Shown piece by piece: positions 17,452 through 26,362 of a DNA stretch of 64,000 bases. The translations under genes and the position numbers were made by a program. The stretch is from Gulosibacter sp. 10 (GTDB taxonomy: Bacteria; Actinomycetota; Actinomycetes; Actinomycetales; Microbacteriaceae). A model generated the notes under the pieces. It did not search any database. It was not told the DNA's origin and worked only from the letters and a program-made list of their open reading frames with translations. Position 1 is the first letter of the stretch; the number at the start of each line of letters is the position of its first letter. The stretch lies in the NCBI RefSeq assembly GCF_900163695.1, contig NZ_FUIC01000020.1, positions 1 to 64,000 of the forward strand, written 5' to 3'.

Positions 17452-17799
17452 ATGGCGCGCAAAGTTGTCTATCAAATCATCGATGACCTCGACGGCACGG
17501 TGCTGCCGGACGGTCAGGGCGAAACCGTGAAATTCGGCCTCGACGGCGTCGACTACGAGCTCGACATCAGCAGCGAGAACGCCGCCAAGATCCGTGAGGA
17601 GATCGGGCAGTACGTGCGCCACGCCCGCCGCGTCGGCGGCCGCGCCCAGCGCGGCACGAAGACGAGCCTCCCGAGCACCGGCCCCAAGCGCGATCTCGCC
17701 GCGATCCGCAAGTGGGCCGCCGCCAACGGCTACGAGGTGGCCGACCGCGGCCGCATCCCGCACGCCGTGATCGAGGCCTACGACAAGGCGAACGACTAA
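17452..17799 (+). CDS. lsr2: Lsr2-family nucleoid-associated protein
   Basis: 115 residues. Lsr2 coats and bridges AT-rich DNA and silences foreign genes in actinobacteria. The N-terminal oligomerisation part starts MARKVVYQIIDDLDG and includes VKFGLDGVDYELDIS. The C-terminal DNA-binding part has IRKWAAANGYEVADRGRIP, the helix and RGR hook that enter the minor groove. CAGGAG stands before the ATG. A frame extension to 17362 is not credible. A strong terminator follows. Confidence 0.93.
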   Translation: MARKVVYQIIDDLDGTVLPDGQGETVKFGLDGVDYELDISSENAAKIREEIGQYVRHARRVGGRAQRGTKTSLPSTGPKRDLAAIRKWAAANGYEVADRGRIPHAVIEAYDKAND

Positions 17800-17818
17800 C
17801 GCCGGCCTCCCGTTATCG

Positions 17819-17858
17819 AAAGCGGGGAGGAACTCGTCCGAGTTCCTCCCCGCTTTTT
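17819..17858 (+). terminator. Rho-independent terminator of lsr2
   Basis: Arms 17819-17836 and 17839-17856 are complementary over 18 bases (the true loop will open to about six bases). The right arm runs into TTTTT at 17854-17858. It may also serve the convergent gene, whose stop is at 17896. Confidence 0.85.
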
Positions 17859-17895
17859 CGGCATGCGGTGCCGAATGAGAGTTGCTGCGGTGCGA

Positions 17896-18699
17896 TCAGG
17901 AATTCCGTTCCGCCCGATGGGAGGGCGATTCCGCCGATGCGCGCAGGCGGCGCAGCTGCACTTCCACCAGGCAGGTGCGGATGCTCCTCGGAAGAACCCG
18001 GTATAGCGGTATCGCGACGGCCCACCATAACTCGACGAGGAACCGATCCCGCTTCGACCATCCGGGGGCGAACTCCCGGCGCAACCGGCTCGGCAGCAGT
18101 TCGAGTGAAACCCTCGTGATCAGGGGCAGCAGCATTCGCAGATACCACGGCGCTCCGGCCGGGCGCTGCAATTCTTCGAATACGGATCGCGCATCATCCC
18201 CGACTCGGCGAAGGTCGAGTTCGGCGCGCCACCATTCCTCGAATTCCGGGATACTCGAGGGCCAGCTGTTCTCCGGCACCCGCAATTCGGTTCCGAGGAC
18301 TTCGAATGCCGCGAGCAGGCTCTCGGCCTCGGCTGGGCTCGCCGGCCCGAACACCCGCTCGTGCACGTCCCGCGCCGCGACGTACAGCGTCGCCGCGACC
18401 CAGCGCTGCAGCCCGGGGTCGTTCGCGTCGTACCCCTCGCCGCGGACGAAGCCGTGCGCCCGGTTCACCCGGTCGCGCACGAGCCCCCGGTCGGCGTCGG
18501 TGCCGTGCACCGCCGCGGTCACGTAATCGAGCGTGCCGAGCAGCCGGCGGATGGGCGCGCCGGCGAAATCGCTGTGCCTCGCGACCCCGGCGGCGACGGC
18601 CGGGTGCGCGAGCTGCAGCAGGATCGCCGCGCCGCCGCCGGCGAGGATGACGCCCTCGGCGCTCATCCGCCGCCCCTGCGTGGTCCGCGATGCGTGCAT
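17896..18699 (-). CDS. Oxygenase MpaB-family protein (DUF2236)
   Basis: 267 residues from ATG 18699, which has CGAGGG before it. The family signature is clear: GGGAAILLQLAHPAVAAGV and a following His (ARHSDF), then RTLDYV-like and VNRAHGFVRG stretches. Members are predicted haem-type oxygenases, named after fungal MpaB; the bacterial substrates are unknown. The central part (about 18180-18300) is less GC-rich than its surroundings. It stands alone, convergent with lsr2 and divergent from the Lrp/AsnC regulator. An upstream extension is possible but lacks family residues. Confidence 0.8.
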   Translation of the reverse strand: MHASRTTQGRRMSAEGVILAGGGAAILLQLAHPAVAAGVARHSDFAGAPIRRLLGTLDYVTAAVHGTDADRGLVRDRVNRAHGFVRGEGYDANDPGLQRWVAATLYVAARDVHERVFGPASPAEAESLLAAFEVLGTELRVPENSWPSSIPEFEEWWRAELDLRRVGDDARSVFEELQRPAGAPWYLRMLLPLITRVSLELLPSRLRREFAPGWSKRDRFLVELWWAVAIPLYRVLPRSIRTCLVEVQLRRLRASAESPSHRAERNS

Positions 18700-18879
18700 C
18701 CCTCGAGGGTATGCCCGGAACCTCCGCGCGGCGACGCCCCGCTGCCCTGCGCGCGTGTGCGGCATCCCCGAGCCGGGCGACCGAGTACCATTTCCTGGTC
18801 GCCGACGACCCGGGGCGCCGCACGAGGCCGTGCGCAGCCCGGGCCGCATCCGATCACACGACCAGCAGGGGGTATGCCC

Positions 18880-19773
18880 ATGCCCGATTCACAGGCGCGA
18901 CTCGACGAGGCCCTCGTCGCCGCGCTCCGGGACGAGCCCCGGGCGACGGTGCTCGCACTCGCCCGGCGGACCGGCTTCCCCCGCGCCGTGATCGCCGCCC
19001 GGCTGAGGCAGCTGCAGGAGTCCGGCGACCTGCACGTGGTCGCGGCCAGGCATCCCGCCTACGACGACCGGCCCGTGATCGCCGCCATCGCGATCACTGC
19101 GGACTCCCCGATCGATCCCCTGCTCGAGCGGCTCCGCGCCGTCGAGGAGGCGGTGCTCGTCTCCGCGGTCATCGGCGCGTTCGACATCACCATGGAGGTG
19201 CGGCTGCGCACCCACGACGAGCTCGCGCGGCTCACCGCCCGCATCCGGGCGATCCCCGGCGTCGCGAGCCTCTCCACGCTCCTCTACGCCCGCGTGCTGA
19301 AGAGCTACGTGCACCACCTGCCCGTGCAGCGGATCGAGCTCGACGAGCGCGACGGCCGCCTCATCCGCGCGCTCGGCCGGGACGGCCGGATGTCCTGGCA
19401 GGAGCTCGCGGTCGAAGCGGGCCTGTCGCCCTCCGCCGCGCGCACCCGGGTGCACCGCATCCTCGACGCCGGCGCGGCCCGCATCGTCGTCATGGAGCGC
19501 GGGGGCCGCTTCGGGCGCGTGCTCGGGGTGACCGCGGGACTCAACCTCGCGGAGGAGGCCGACGCGGCCCTGCAGGGCATCCGCGAGGCCCCCGAGGTGG
19601 AGTTCGTGGTGTCGACGATCGGCCGCTTCGACGCGATCGTCCACCTCAAGGCCCGCGGGGCCGAGGGCGCGCACGCGTGCCTCGAGCGGATCCGCGCGCA
19701 TCCGCGGATCGCGCGCGCGGAGACCTGGACGCACCTCGTGCCCGTCAAGGAGCAGTTCTCCGAGATCCTCTGA
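18880..19773 (+). CDS. Lrp/AsnC-family regulator with two tandem units
   Basis: 297 residues, twice the usual length. It contains an N-terminal winged-helix part (about 5-60), a first RAM-like ligand domain (about 65-140), a second HTH (RMSWQELAVEAGLSPSAARTRVHRI, here broken only by numbering), and a second RAM domain up to the C-terminus. Such double Lrp proteins are frequent in actinobacteria and often sense amino acids. Two ATGs lie close (18874, 18880). AGGGGG is better placed for 18880. No obvious target lies next to it, though it is divergent from the MpaB-like gene. Confidence 0.82.
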   Translation: MPDSQARLDEALVAALRDEPRATVLALARRTGFPRAVIAARLRQLQESGDLHVVAARHPAYDDRPVIAAIAITADSPIDPLLERLRAVEEAVLVSAVIGAFDITMEVRLRTHDELARLTARIRAIPGVASLSTLLYARVLKSYVHHLPVQRIELDERDGRLIRALGRDGRMSWQELAVEAGLSPSAARTRVHRILDAGAARIVVMERGGRFGRVLGVTAGLNLAEEADAALQGIREAPEVEFVVSTIGRFDAIVHLKARGAEGAHACLERIRAHPRIARAETWTHLVPVKEQFSEIL

Positions 19774-19806
19774 GCCCGGAACGCGGCGCACGTCGCCGGG
19801 GACCGC

Positions 19807-20559
19807 TCAGGCGGCCGTCCCGCGAGGATCCGGCGCGCGCCCCAGCATGTCCTGCACGAGCAGCGTGCTGCCCACCACCGCGGCGGGCATCGTCAGCACC
19901 GCGCCGAGCGGCACGAGGAAGCACAGGCTCGTGGCCACGCCGAAGCCGAGCGTGCGGCCGCGGAACCGCCTGCGCAGCCGCGTGCGGTCGCCGGCCTCGA
20001 ACCCGCGGGCGGTGAACGCGCGCGAGGTGAGCTCGTCGGCGAGCACGAGGCCGCCGAGCACGGTGCCCAGCACGGCCGCCGCGAATCCGCCCAGGACGGG
20101 CACGAGTCCGAGCAGCATCGTGAGCAGGGCGATGCCGATGCCCTTGAGCAGCAGCACGAGCGCATCGCCGATCGACGTCCAGGCGCTGTACCGCGCATCG
20201 GGCACGGCGCCCAGCCGCTTCGCCTCCACGTCCTTCCAGATGCGCTGGTAGAAGGGCTCCCCCACCATCAGCGTGAGCGCCGTGAACGTGAACACGAGCA
20301 GCACCACGCCGCCGCCGAACAGCGCCGCGCCGATCGCGATGCGCACGATGACGGCGGCCCAGGCCGCCCAGTCCTGCGCCCAGGGCGTGAGGTGCTCGAC
20401 GAGCCCGGGCAGCGAGGCGCCCCAGATCACGAGCGCGGTCGCGCCCAGCAGCGCGACGATCGCGGCGGGCACGAGGCCGAGCGCCATGAGGCCGGGGCTG
20501 GCCCGCCACCAGCCGAATCCGCGGAACAGCGTGCGCGCGCCCTGCCAGAACTCGCTCAT
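19807..20559 (-). CDS. EI24-domain (CysZ-like) membrane protein
   Basis: 250 residues. The start MSEFWQGARTLFRGFGWW and about four to five hydrophobic segments (near 25-50, 68-95, 135-185, 215-240) fit the EI24/CysZ family, integral membrane proteins linked to sulfate uptake in some bacteria. In actinobacteria the function is mostly unproven. GGAG stands six bases before the ATG. It begins two bases after the end of the DUF262 gene, so both share a transcript. I see no functional link. Confidence 0.75.
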   Translation of the reverse strand: MSEFWQGARTLFRGFGWWRASPGLMALGLVPAAIVALLGATALVIWGASLPGLVEHLTPWAQDWAAWAAVIVRIAIGAALFGGGVVLLVFTFTALTLMVGEPFYQRIWKDVEAKRLGAVPDARYSAWTSIGDALVLLLKGIGIALLTMLLGLVPVLGGFAAAVLGTVLGGLVLADELTSRAFTARGFEAGDRTRLRRRFRGRTLGFGVATSLCFLVPLGAVLTMPAAVVGSTLLVQDMLGRAPDPRGTAA

Positions 20560-20561
20560 CC

Positions 20562-22589
20562 TCAGCTCCGATCGCCCGCCGAGAAGCGGCGGCGGTAGAC
20601 GTCCCAGAGGTCGCGGAGGGTGCGGCCGTCCGACTCGCGCACCCACACGTCGAGGCCCTGCGCGCTCGCATCCGAGACGCCTGCCACCGCCGCCGAGGGC
20701 GAGTCCACGAGCCGGCCGTCGGGCAGCTCGAAGCGGTGGTCCTCGGTGACGGCGATGCGGAAGGTCTCGCCGCGCTTGCGCCGCACCCACACGAACACAT
20801 CGCCCGGGTCGACGAGCCCGACCTCCATGACGTCGCGCAGGCGGATGCGCCGCGACCGGAAATCGCCGATCCCGCCGGCCGCGCTGAGCAGCCGGCTCTC
20901 GCTGAGGCGCGTGAGGTCGACGCCCTCGGAGTCGAAGCGGATGCCCCAGAATTCCGCGAGCGCGACGACCAGCTCGTCCTGCCGCGCCTGCAGCACCCGC
21001 GCATCCCAGCGCTGCCCGGGCCGGCGCACCGCCGTGGCGGCGCTCTCGAGGTCGCCGTGCGCGGGGACCAGCCGGGCGGAGAACGCCTCGAACGAGGCGT
21101 CGCCGGGGCCTCGGCGCCGGCGCTCCCGGGTGAGGAGCATCGCCCCGAGCCGCGGCCGCCAGAACTCGGCGAGGGCGGGATCCACGCCCCAGCGCCCGAG
21201 CCGCTCGGCGCCGACCGGCAGCAGCGACATGATCGCGATCCCGCGGCGGGTGTCGATGAACTGCCCGGTGAGCCGCTCGTGCGCCCGCGTGAGCCAGATG
21301 AGCGGCAGCCGCCCCTTCTTCACCTCGCCCTTGAGGTGCTGGATCGCCTTCTTGCGCGTCTGGTCGTCGATGGCCGCGAGGCGCTCGGGGTCGAGGGCGC
21401 CGAGCTCCCGCACCGCGGTCTCGGCGGCGCGCAGCAGGGCGATCGCCTGCTGCTCGCGGGCCTGCCTGGAGAGCCCGGCGGTGACGCCCACTCCGGTGAT
21501 CCGCTCGAGCCCCTCGAGGACGCCCGCGAGCTCGTCCGGCTGCTCCACCGTGCGCAGCGCCCACATCGCGAACGGGCGCCATTCGTCGCCGGGGTACTGC
21601 TGCAGCCTGCGGAGGGCGCGATCCACGCGCTCGTGCCCGTGCGCCGCATCGCCGCGCACGAAGCGGTTGACCTGCGCGAAGGGCAGCATGACCTCGTCGA
21701 TGAACTCCGCGCCGCGCTCGCCCTCGTACCGCCCCTCGAGCACCTGGCTCGGGAAGTCGGCGATGAGCGCCCGCCTGCCGAGGCTCTTGCTCGAGATCAC
21801 GAGCAGCTCGCGGAAGAACTCGTCCGGGTCGGCGCCCGCGGTCTCGATCGCCGCCTCCCAGCGGGCCGCGTACTCGTCGCGCATCGGCTCGGGCAGCCCG
21901 CCGACCACGCGGGACTTGAAGATATCGGCCGCCGTGAGCGGCATGCCGCGGGTGTTCATGACGCCGAAGATGCGGTGGGCGCTCTCGTAGTCGTCGGTCT
22001 CGACGAGCACCATGAAGGCGTGGCGGCTCACGTACTTGAAGAACGTCCAGCGGTCGCGGCGCTCGAGCTCGTCGGAGAGCAGGCGCACGAGCGCGCGCAC
22101 GTTCTCGAGGATGTTCCGCTGCGCGGCCGTCGGCAGCTGCTCGGGCACGAGCTCGAGCAGGCTCGGGAAGTCGTCGCCCTGCACGAAGCGGAACATGAAC
22201 GGCTGGTCGACGTCGCGCAGCAGGACGCGCGGGCTCTCGACGATGTCGCGCGTGATGCTGCCCTCGGTCTCGAGCAGCTCGGTGATGGCCTTGCGGTACT
22301 TGGGCTTCTCGTTGAGGTCGCGGAGCACCGCGAACATGAGCGAGAGCGTCGTGAGCCGCTGCTGCCCGTCGATCACCTGGAAGTGCTCGGCGTCATCGCT
22401 GCGCACCACCACGACCGAGCCGAGGAAATAGGATTCGTCCTCGCGCCGCCACGCGTCGAGCAGGTCCTCCGCGAGCTGCAGCGTCTCCTGCGTCGTCCAC
22501 GAGTACTCTCGCTGGAAGTTCGGGATGCTGTACCGCCGGTATCCGCTCAGCATGTCCAGCAGGCTGTACTCGTGTGCCTTCAGGCCCAT
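20562..22589 (-). CDS. DUF262 (GmrS-like) protein with degenerate HNH region and C-terminal RAMA-like domain
   Basis: 675 residues. The N-terminal DUF262 domain has SIPNFQREYSW (21-31) and IDGQQRLTTL (73-82), the nucleotide-binding motif of GmrSD and BrxU relatives, plus FGVMNTRGMPLTAADIF. The part where DUF1524 should follow reads IAIMSLLPVG and RLGAMLLTRE instead of the HILP and GNL-type nuclease motifs, so the His and Asn of the HNH site seem lost. The last 90 or so residues (RLRDVMEVGLVDPGDVF, SPSAAVAGV, then GRTLRDLW) resemble RAMA, a domain linked to modified-DNA recognition in restriction systems. GGGAGGG precedes the ATG. It may act as a defence sensor or regulator; this is inference. 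Confidence 0.8.
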   Translation of the reverse strand: MGLKAHEYSLLDMLSGYRRYSIPNFQREYSWTTQETLQLAEDLLDAWRREDESYFLGSVVVVRSDDAEHFQVIDGQQRLTTLSLMFAVLRDLNEKPKYRKAITELLETEGSITRDIVESPRVLLRDVDQPFMFRFVQGDDFPSLLELVPEQLPTAAQRNILENVRALVRLLSDELERRDRWTFFKYVSRHAFMVLVETDDYESAHRIFGVMNTRGMPLTAADIFKSRVVGGLPEPMRDEYAARWEAAIETAGADPDEFFRELLVISSKSLGRRALIADFPSQVLEGRYEGERGAEFIDEVMLPFAQVNRFVRGDAAHGHERVDRALRRLQQYPGDEWRPFAMWALRTVEQPDELAGVLEGLERITGVGVTAGLSRQAREQQAIALLRAAETAVRELGALDPERLAAIDDQTRKKAIQHLKGEVKKGRLPLIWLTRAHERLTGQFIDTRRGIAIMSLLPVGAERLGRWGVDPALAEFWRPRLGAMLLTRERRRRGPGDASFEAFSARLVPAHGDLESAATAVRRPGQRWDARVLQARQDELVVALAEFWGIRFDSEGVDLTRLSESRLLSAAGGIGDFRSRRIRLRDVMEVGLVDPGDVFVWVRRKRGETFRIAVTEDHRFELPDGRLVDSPSAAVAGVSDASAQGLDVWVRESDGRTLRDLWDVYRRRFSAGDRS

Positions 22590-22633
22590 CGACCCTCCCT
22601 CGTCGTTCCGCCTCGTCATCGCGCCTGCCAACC

Positions 22634-22639
22634 ACTGTA
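22634..22639 (-). promoter_or_regulatory. -10-like element before the DUF262 gene
   Basis: On the minus strand TACAGT lies 44 bases upstream of the ATG at 22589, in the 103-base gap after the cardiolipin synthase gene. No convincing -35 is seen. Confidence 0.3.
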
Positions 22640-22692
22640 ATGAGGGTCCCGACACCCGTCGCGGCGCGGGCGCCGGGGTCGCCGTGCTATCG

Positions 22693-24201
22693 CTACTGCA
22701 GCGCGGAGGTGAGCCGCATCACCGATTCGGTGTAGCGGCGGAGCACCGAGCGGCCCTGCCACGCGTCGATGTCGAGCTCGGCGCTGAGCCGCCGGTACTC
22801 GGCGATCACGTCCCGCACCTCCGTCACGATATCGCCGCCGTACGCGAGCAGGCTGATCTCGTAGTTGAGGCCGAACGAGCGCATGTCCATGTTCGAGGAG
22901 CCGAGCACCGCGCAGGTCTCGTCCACGAGGAAGCACTTGGTGTGGAGCACCTGGGGCGCCGGGTAGCGGTAGATGCGCACGCCCGCCTCGAGCAGCGCGT
23001 AGTAGTAGGAGGACTGCGCGCGGTCGACGACGAACTGGTCGGCCTCCTCGCTCACGTACAGCTCGACGCGCACGCCGCGGTAGGCGGCGGTGAGGATCGC
23101 GGCCATGAGCGACTCGTCGGGCACGAAGTAGGGGCTCACGATCGCGAGCCGCTCGCGGGCCATGTACATGAGCGAGGTGAAGGCGCGCAGGTTCGGATCG
23201 GTGCGGAACCCCGGGCCCGAGGGGATGAGCTGCACCGCGTTCACCGCGGCGCCCACCTGGGGCCGCGGGCCGTGCGGGGCGGGGATGAGGCCGGAGCCGC
23301 CCGAGGCGTCCTCGTCCGCGTTCCGGTACGCGTGCATCTCCACGGTCTCGCCCGATTCGCTGTACCAGTCCACCGCGAACACGGCCTCGAGCGAGGAGAC
23401 GATCTCGCCGGCGAGCTCGATCGAGATGTCGTTCCAGCGGCGGCCGATCTTCGCGTTGCCGGGCTTGCCGTAGGCCGAGTCGATGAGGTTCTGCGACCCC
23501 ATCACCGCGACCTGGCCGTCGACGACCAGGAGCTTGCGGTGGTTGCGCAGGTCGATCCGCCGCATCCGGCCCTGGAGCGGCAGGAACGGCAGCATGAGGT
23601 GCCATTCGATGCCGGCGGCCGTCATGCCCTTGAGGAACTCGTGGAATCCCGGATACTTGCGCGAGCCGAGGTGGTCGAGCAGCACGCGAACCTTCACGCC
23701 GCGCCGCACCGCCGCCTCGAGCGCGGCGAAGAAGGGCTCGGTGGTCCCGTCGCGGGCCATGATGTAGATCTCGACGTGCACCGTCTCGGACGCGCCCTCG
23801 ACGAGCTCGGTCATGCGGCGGATGCTCGCCTCGTAGTCCATGAGCACGCCGTGGTTCGTGCCCGTGACCATGGGCAGCCCGGTGAGCGCCCGCGAGAGGT
23901 CCACGATGCCGCGGAGATCGGCGGGCGGGTCGACCGACTCGGGGACGTCGGGCAGGTTGCTCGTGCCCTGCTGGAGCAGGTCGTTCGCCTGGGCCTGGAT
24001 GCGTGCCCGGCGGGCGTTGATGTACGGGCTGCCGATAATGAGGAACAGCGGCACCCCGACGATCGGGAGGAAGAGGATGAGCAGCAGCCACGCCGTCGAG
24101 GACGAGGGCCGGCGGTTCTCGGGCACGATGCCGATCGCGAGGATCTTCACGATGTACTCGATGACGACGTAGATCGTCGTGCCGATGGCGAACCCGCCCA
24201 T
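22693..24201 (-). CDS. cls: Cardiolipin synthase-like phospholipase D family enzyme
   Basis: 502 residues. It joins phospholipids to form cardiolipin at the membrane. Two N-terminal helices (about 8-28 and 36-58) are followed by two PLD domains. The first HxKxxxxD motif has His221, Lys223 and Asp228 (NHRKLLVVDG). The second is HTKCFLVDET in the C-terminal third, followed by GSSNMDMRSF. GGAGGAGGGG stands before ATG 24201. The membrane stage and motif spacing match bacterial ClsA. Other PLD functions cannot be excluded. Confidence 0.9.
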   Translation of the reverse strand: MGGFAIGTTIYVVIEYIVKILAIGIVPENRRPSSSTAWLLLILFLPIVGVPLFLIIGSPYINARRARIQAQANDLLQQGTSNLPDVPESVDPPADLRGIVDLSRALTGLPMVTGTNHGVLMDYEASIRRMTELVEGASETVHVEIYIMARDGTTEPFFAALEAAVRRGVKVRVLLDHLGSRKYPGFHEFLKGMTAAGIEWHLMLPFLPLQGRMRRIDLRNHRKLLVVDGQVAVMGSQNLIDSAYGKPGNAKIGRRWNDISIELAGEIVSSLEAVFAVDWYSESGETVEMHAYRNADEDASGGSGLIPAPHGPRPQVGAAVNAVQLIPSGPGFRTDPNLRAFTSLMYMARERLAIVSPYFVPDESLMAAILTAAYRGVRVELYVSEEADQFVVDRAQSSYYYALLEAGVRIYRYPAPQVLHTKCFLVDETCAVLGSSNMDMRSFGLNYEISLLAYGGDIVTEVRDVIAEYRRLSAELDIDAWQGRSVLRRYTESVMRLTSALQ

Positions 24202-24355
24202 GTCAGCGCCCCTCCTCCGTCCCGTGCCCTTCCAGGATACGGGCGCGGGACCGCCAGGTCCCGGCACCGGGCGCGGTTGAGCCGCCTGCGGCGAAGTGAT
24301 CTAATGGTCGTTTTGCCCGCTCCGGGGGCCCGCGCCCCGGACACCGAGGAGGATC

Positions 24356-24940
24356 ATGGTGAAGCACGCACGTCCCATCGGCGCCGTCGCCGCGGCGCTC
24401 GCCCTCGCGCTCGGCCTGACCGCGTGCGGTGCGGATGCGGCCGAGGCGCCGCAGGACGACGCCGCGCCCGATGCCGCTTCCGACGCCACGGCGCAGGATT
24501 CGCCCGCACCGGACGACGCGGCGCAGGATGCCGCCGAGCAGGACGACGGCGCCGCGCCCTCGGAATCCGAGGCGCCCGCGGACGAGCCCGGCGCCGGACC
24601 GCTGACCGTGACCGCCGAGGGCGACGGCCCGATCGGCCTGACCACCGGCGACGCGCCGGCCGGGACCGCGCAGTCCTTCGACGGCAGGCTCATCACCGGC
24701 CCCGGCGACTGCTTCGCCTACAAGGACCGCGACCGCCCGCAGCTGCTCGTCTTCCCCGCGGACGCCGAGTTCGTCACGAGCGGCGAGCGGCCCTCCGTGA
24801 CCGCCGAGGCGCTCGGCACCGCGTACGCGGGCGAGCGCATCCAGGTCTCGGCCGTCGAGGTCCCGCAGGACGAGATCGACGGCATCCCGGAGCAGTGCGC
24901 GGCCGGCGCCGCCGACTCCGTCCTCGTCGTCGTGCCCTGA
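24356..24940 (+). CDS. Putative lipoprotein, hypothetical
   Basis: 194 residues. It has a signal peptide with lipobox LTAC (about 21-24), so it should be attached to the outer face of the membrane. An Ala/Asp/Glu/Pro-rich spacer of about 60 residues follows. The C-terminal part holds two Cys (GDCFAYKDRD and EQCAAG) that could form a disulfide. AGGAGG precedes the ATG. I do not recognise the family. The 154-base gap to the divergent cls gene includes a -10-like TCTAAT and must carry both promoters. Confidence 0.7.
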   Translation: MVKHARPIGAVAAALALALGLTACGADAAEAPQDDAAPDAASDATAQDSPAPDDAAQDAAEQDDGAAPSESEAPADEPGAGPLTVTAEGDGPIGLTTGDAPAGTAQSFDGRLITGPGDCFAYKDRDRPQLLVFPADAEFVTSGERPSVTAEALGTAYAGERIQVSAVEVPQDEIDGIPEQCAAGAADSVLVVVP

Positions 24941-25027
24941 CCGGGCGCCCGCGCCGGGCCGCCCCGCGCTCGCGGCCGGTCGGGGCGTCGCGCCTCCAGG
25001 TCGTCAGGCTGTCAGACGGTCAGGCGG

Positions 25028-25828
25028 TTAGGCGGTGGCGAGGATCTCGGCGTGCGGCATGAGGAGCCAGCCGTCGGGGTCCTGCGCCCAGCGCCGCCAC
25101 CCCTCGGAGATCCGCTTGAGCGCGGCCCGGTCCGCGAGCCCGAGGGCCTCGGCCTTGTCCGCGAAGGCGGAGGCGAGCACCCGCTCGGCCCACATGCCGC
25201 CCCACCACGCGCGATCCCGCTCGTCCTCGAACAGCCACACGGAGGCGGAGCACTCGACGCGCTCGAAGCCCGCCGCGCTCGCCCAGCCCTTGAGGCGGCG
25301 ACCGGCGGAGGGCTCCCCGCTCGTGCCGCGGTGCACCCGCACGTACAGCGCGATCCACTCGTCGAGCTCGGGATGCCCGGGCGACCATATGGTCCCCTCG
25401 TAGTCCACCTCGCGGACCGCGACCGTGCCGCCGGGCGCCGCGACCCGGCGCATCTCGCGGAGCATCCCCACCGGATCCGCGACGTGCTGCAGCACCTGGT
25501 GCGCGTGCACGACGTCGAACGCGCCGTCCGCGAAGCCGAGGGCGTAGGCGTCGCCGGTCTCGAACCGCAGGTTCCCGAGCCCGAGCGGCTCGGCGTCCCG
25601 CCGCGCCTCGACCACGATCTCCTCGGAGGCGTCCACGCCCACGACCGGGCCGGGCGCGACCCGCGACGCGAGGTCGGCCGTGATCGTGCCGGGCCCGGAG
25701 CCCACGTCGAGCACCCGCATCCCCGGCCGGAGCCGCGGGAGGAGGTACGCCGCGGAGTTCTCCGCCGTGCGCCAGGTGTGCGAGCGCAGCACGCTCGCGT
25801 GATGTCCGTGGGTGTACGCGTCTGCCAT
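25028..25828 (-). CDS. SAM-dependent methyltransferase, class I
   Basis: 266 residues. Motif I VLDVGSGPG (39-47) binds S-adenosylmethionine, and the acidic residue of motif II is VVGVDAS. The first 35 residues (HHASVLRSHTWRTAENSAAYLLPRL) match the UbiE/small-molecule methyltransferase group seen in actinobacteria. The substrate cannot be predicted. It is convergent with the lipoprotein gene at 24356. The 87 bases between them hold several copies of a GTCAGGC-like word. Confidence 0.85.
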   Translation of the reverse strand: MADAYTHGHHASVLRSHTWRTAENSAAYLLPRLRPGMRVLDVGSGPGTITADLASRVAPGPVVGVDASEEIVVEARRDAEPLGLGNLRFETGDAYALGFADGAFDVVHAHQVLQHVADPVGMLREMRRVAAPGGTVAVREVDYEGTIWSPGHPELDEWIALYVRVHRGTSGEPSAGRRLKGWASAAGFERVECSASVWLFEDERDRAWWGGMWAERVLASAFADKAEALGLADRAALKRISEGWRRWAQDPDGWLLMPHAEILATA

Positions 25829-25882
25829 GGCGCCACAGTACTCCCCCGCCGCCCGCTCCTCTCCGCCGGGACGCGCAGAGAC

Positions 25883-25917
25883 GCGCCGGGGCGCCCCGGC
25901 GCGATGCCGGGCGCCCC
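25883..25917 (-). terminator. GC-only hairpin after the wall-protein operon
   Basis: GCGCCGGGGCGCCCCGGCGC at 25883-25902 is a perfect palindrome and overlaps an alternative stem with GGGCGCCCC at 25909-25917. It lies just downstream of the lipoprotein stop (25928). No T-run follows. Confidence 0.4.
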
Positions 25918-25927
25918 GCGATCCGCG

Positions 25928-26362
25928 CTACTGCGGGTCGAACCGCTCGACGCGCAGGACGCACTGCAGCCCGTCGCCGGACAGGTCGGCCTCGGCGCGC
26001 CAGGGCGCGGACTCCCCCGCCGGCACGGATTCGACGTCGACCTGCACGAGGCCGCGGGTGTCGCCGTTCTCGGTGAAGGCGACGTAGAGGCGGTAGCTCT
26101 GCGCGGCGCCGGTGGGGTTGGTCACCGTGCCCTCGCCGATCCAGCCGCCCTCGGCGGCCTCGCAGCGGTCGGTCTCCGCATCCTCGAGCGCGCCGACGAA
26201 CTCCTCCACCGAGCCCTGCTGCTCGGTGATGTCCACGACGTCCTGCGCGCCGGTCGCGTCGGGGCCGTCTGCCCCGCCCTCGGCCGCGCAGGCGGCGAGG
26301 GCGAGGCAGGCGGCCGGCAGGAGCGCGAGCCCCGCGATCCGGCGTTCCCGGCGGCCCCGCAT
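25928..26362 (-). CDS. Small lipoprotein, FxLYD-like domain
   Basis: 144 residues. The signal peptide ends in lipobox LAAC (about 22-25). The mature part contains GEGTVTNPTGAAQSYRLYV and VDVESVPAGESAPW, a beta-rich FxLYD-type pattern common in secreted actinobacterial proteins, with Cys residues in DRCEA and LQCVL. The ATG overlaps the stop of the large repeat protein by one base (TGATG), so the two are translated together and may act together at the cell surface. Confidence 0.7.
   Translation of the reverse strand: MRGRRERRIAGLALLPAACLALAACAAEGGADGPDATGAQDVVDITEQQGSVEEFVGALEDAETDRCEAAEGGWIGEGTVTNPTGAAQSYRLYVAFTENGDTRGLVQVDVESVPAGESAPWRAEADLSGDGLQCVLRVERFDPQ

Noticed and set aside
24941-25027. 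Short GTCAGGC-like words as a regulatory array
   Set aside because: They lie between two convergent genes, partly inside the end of the coding sequence, and are irregular in spacing.
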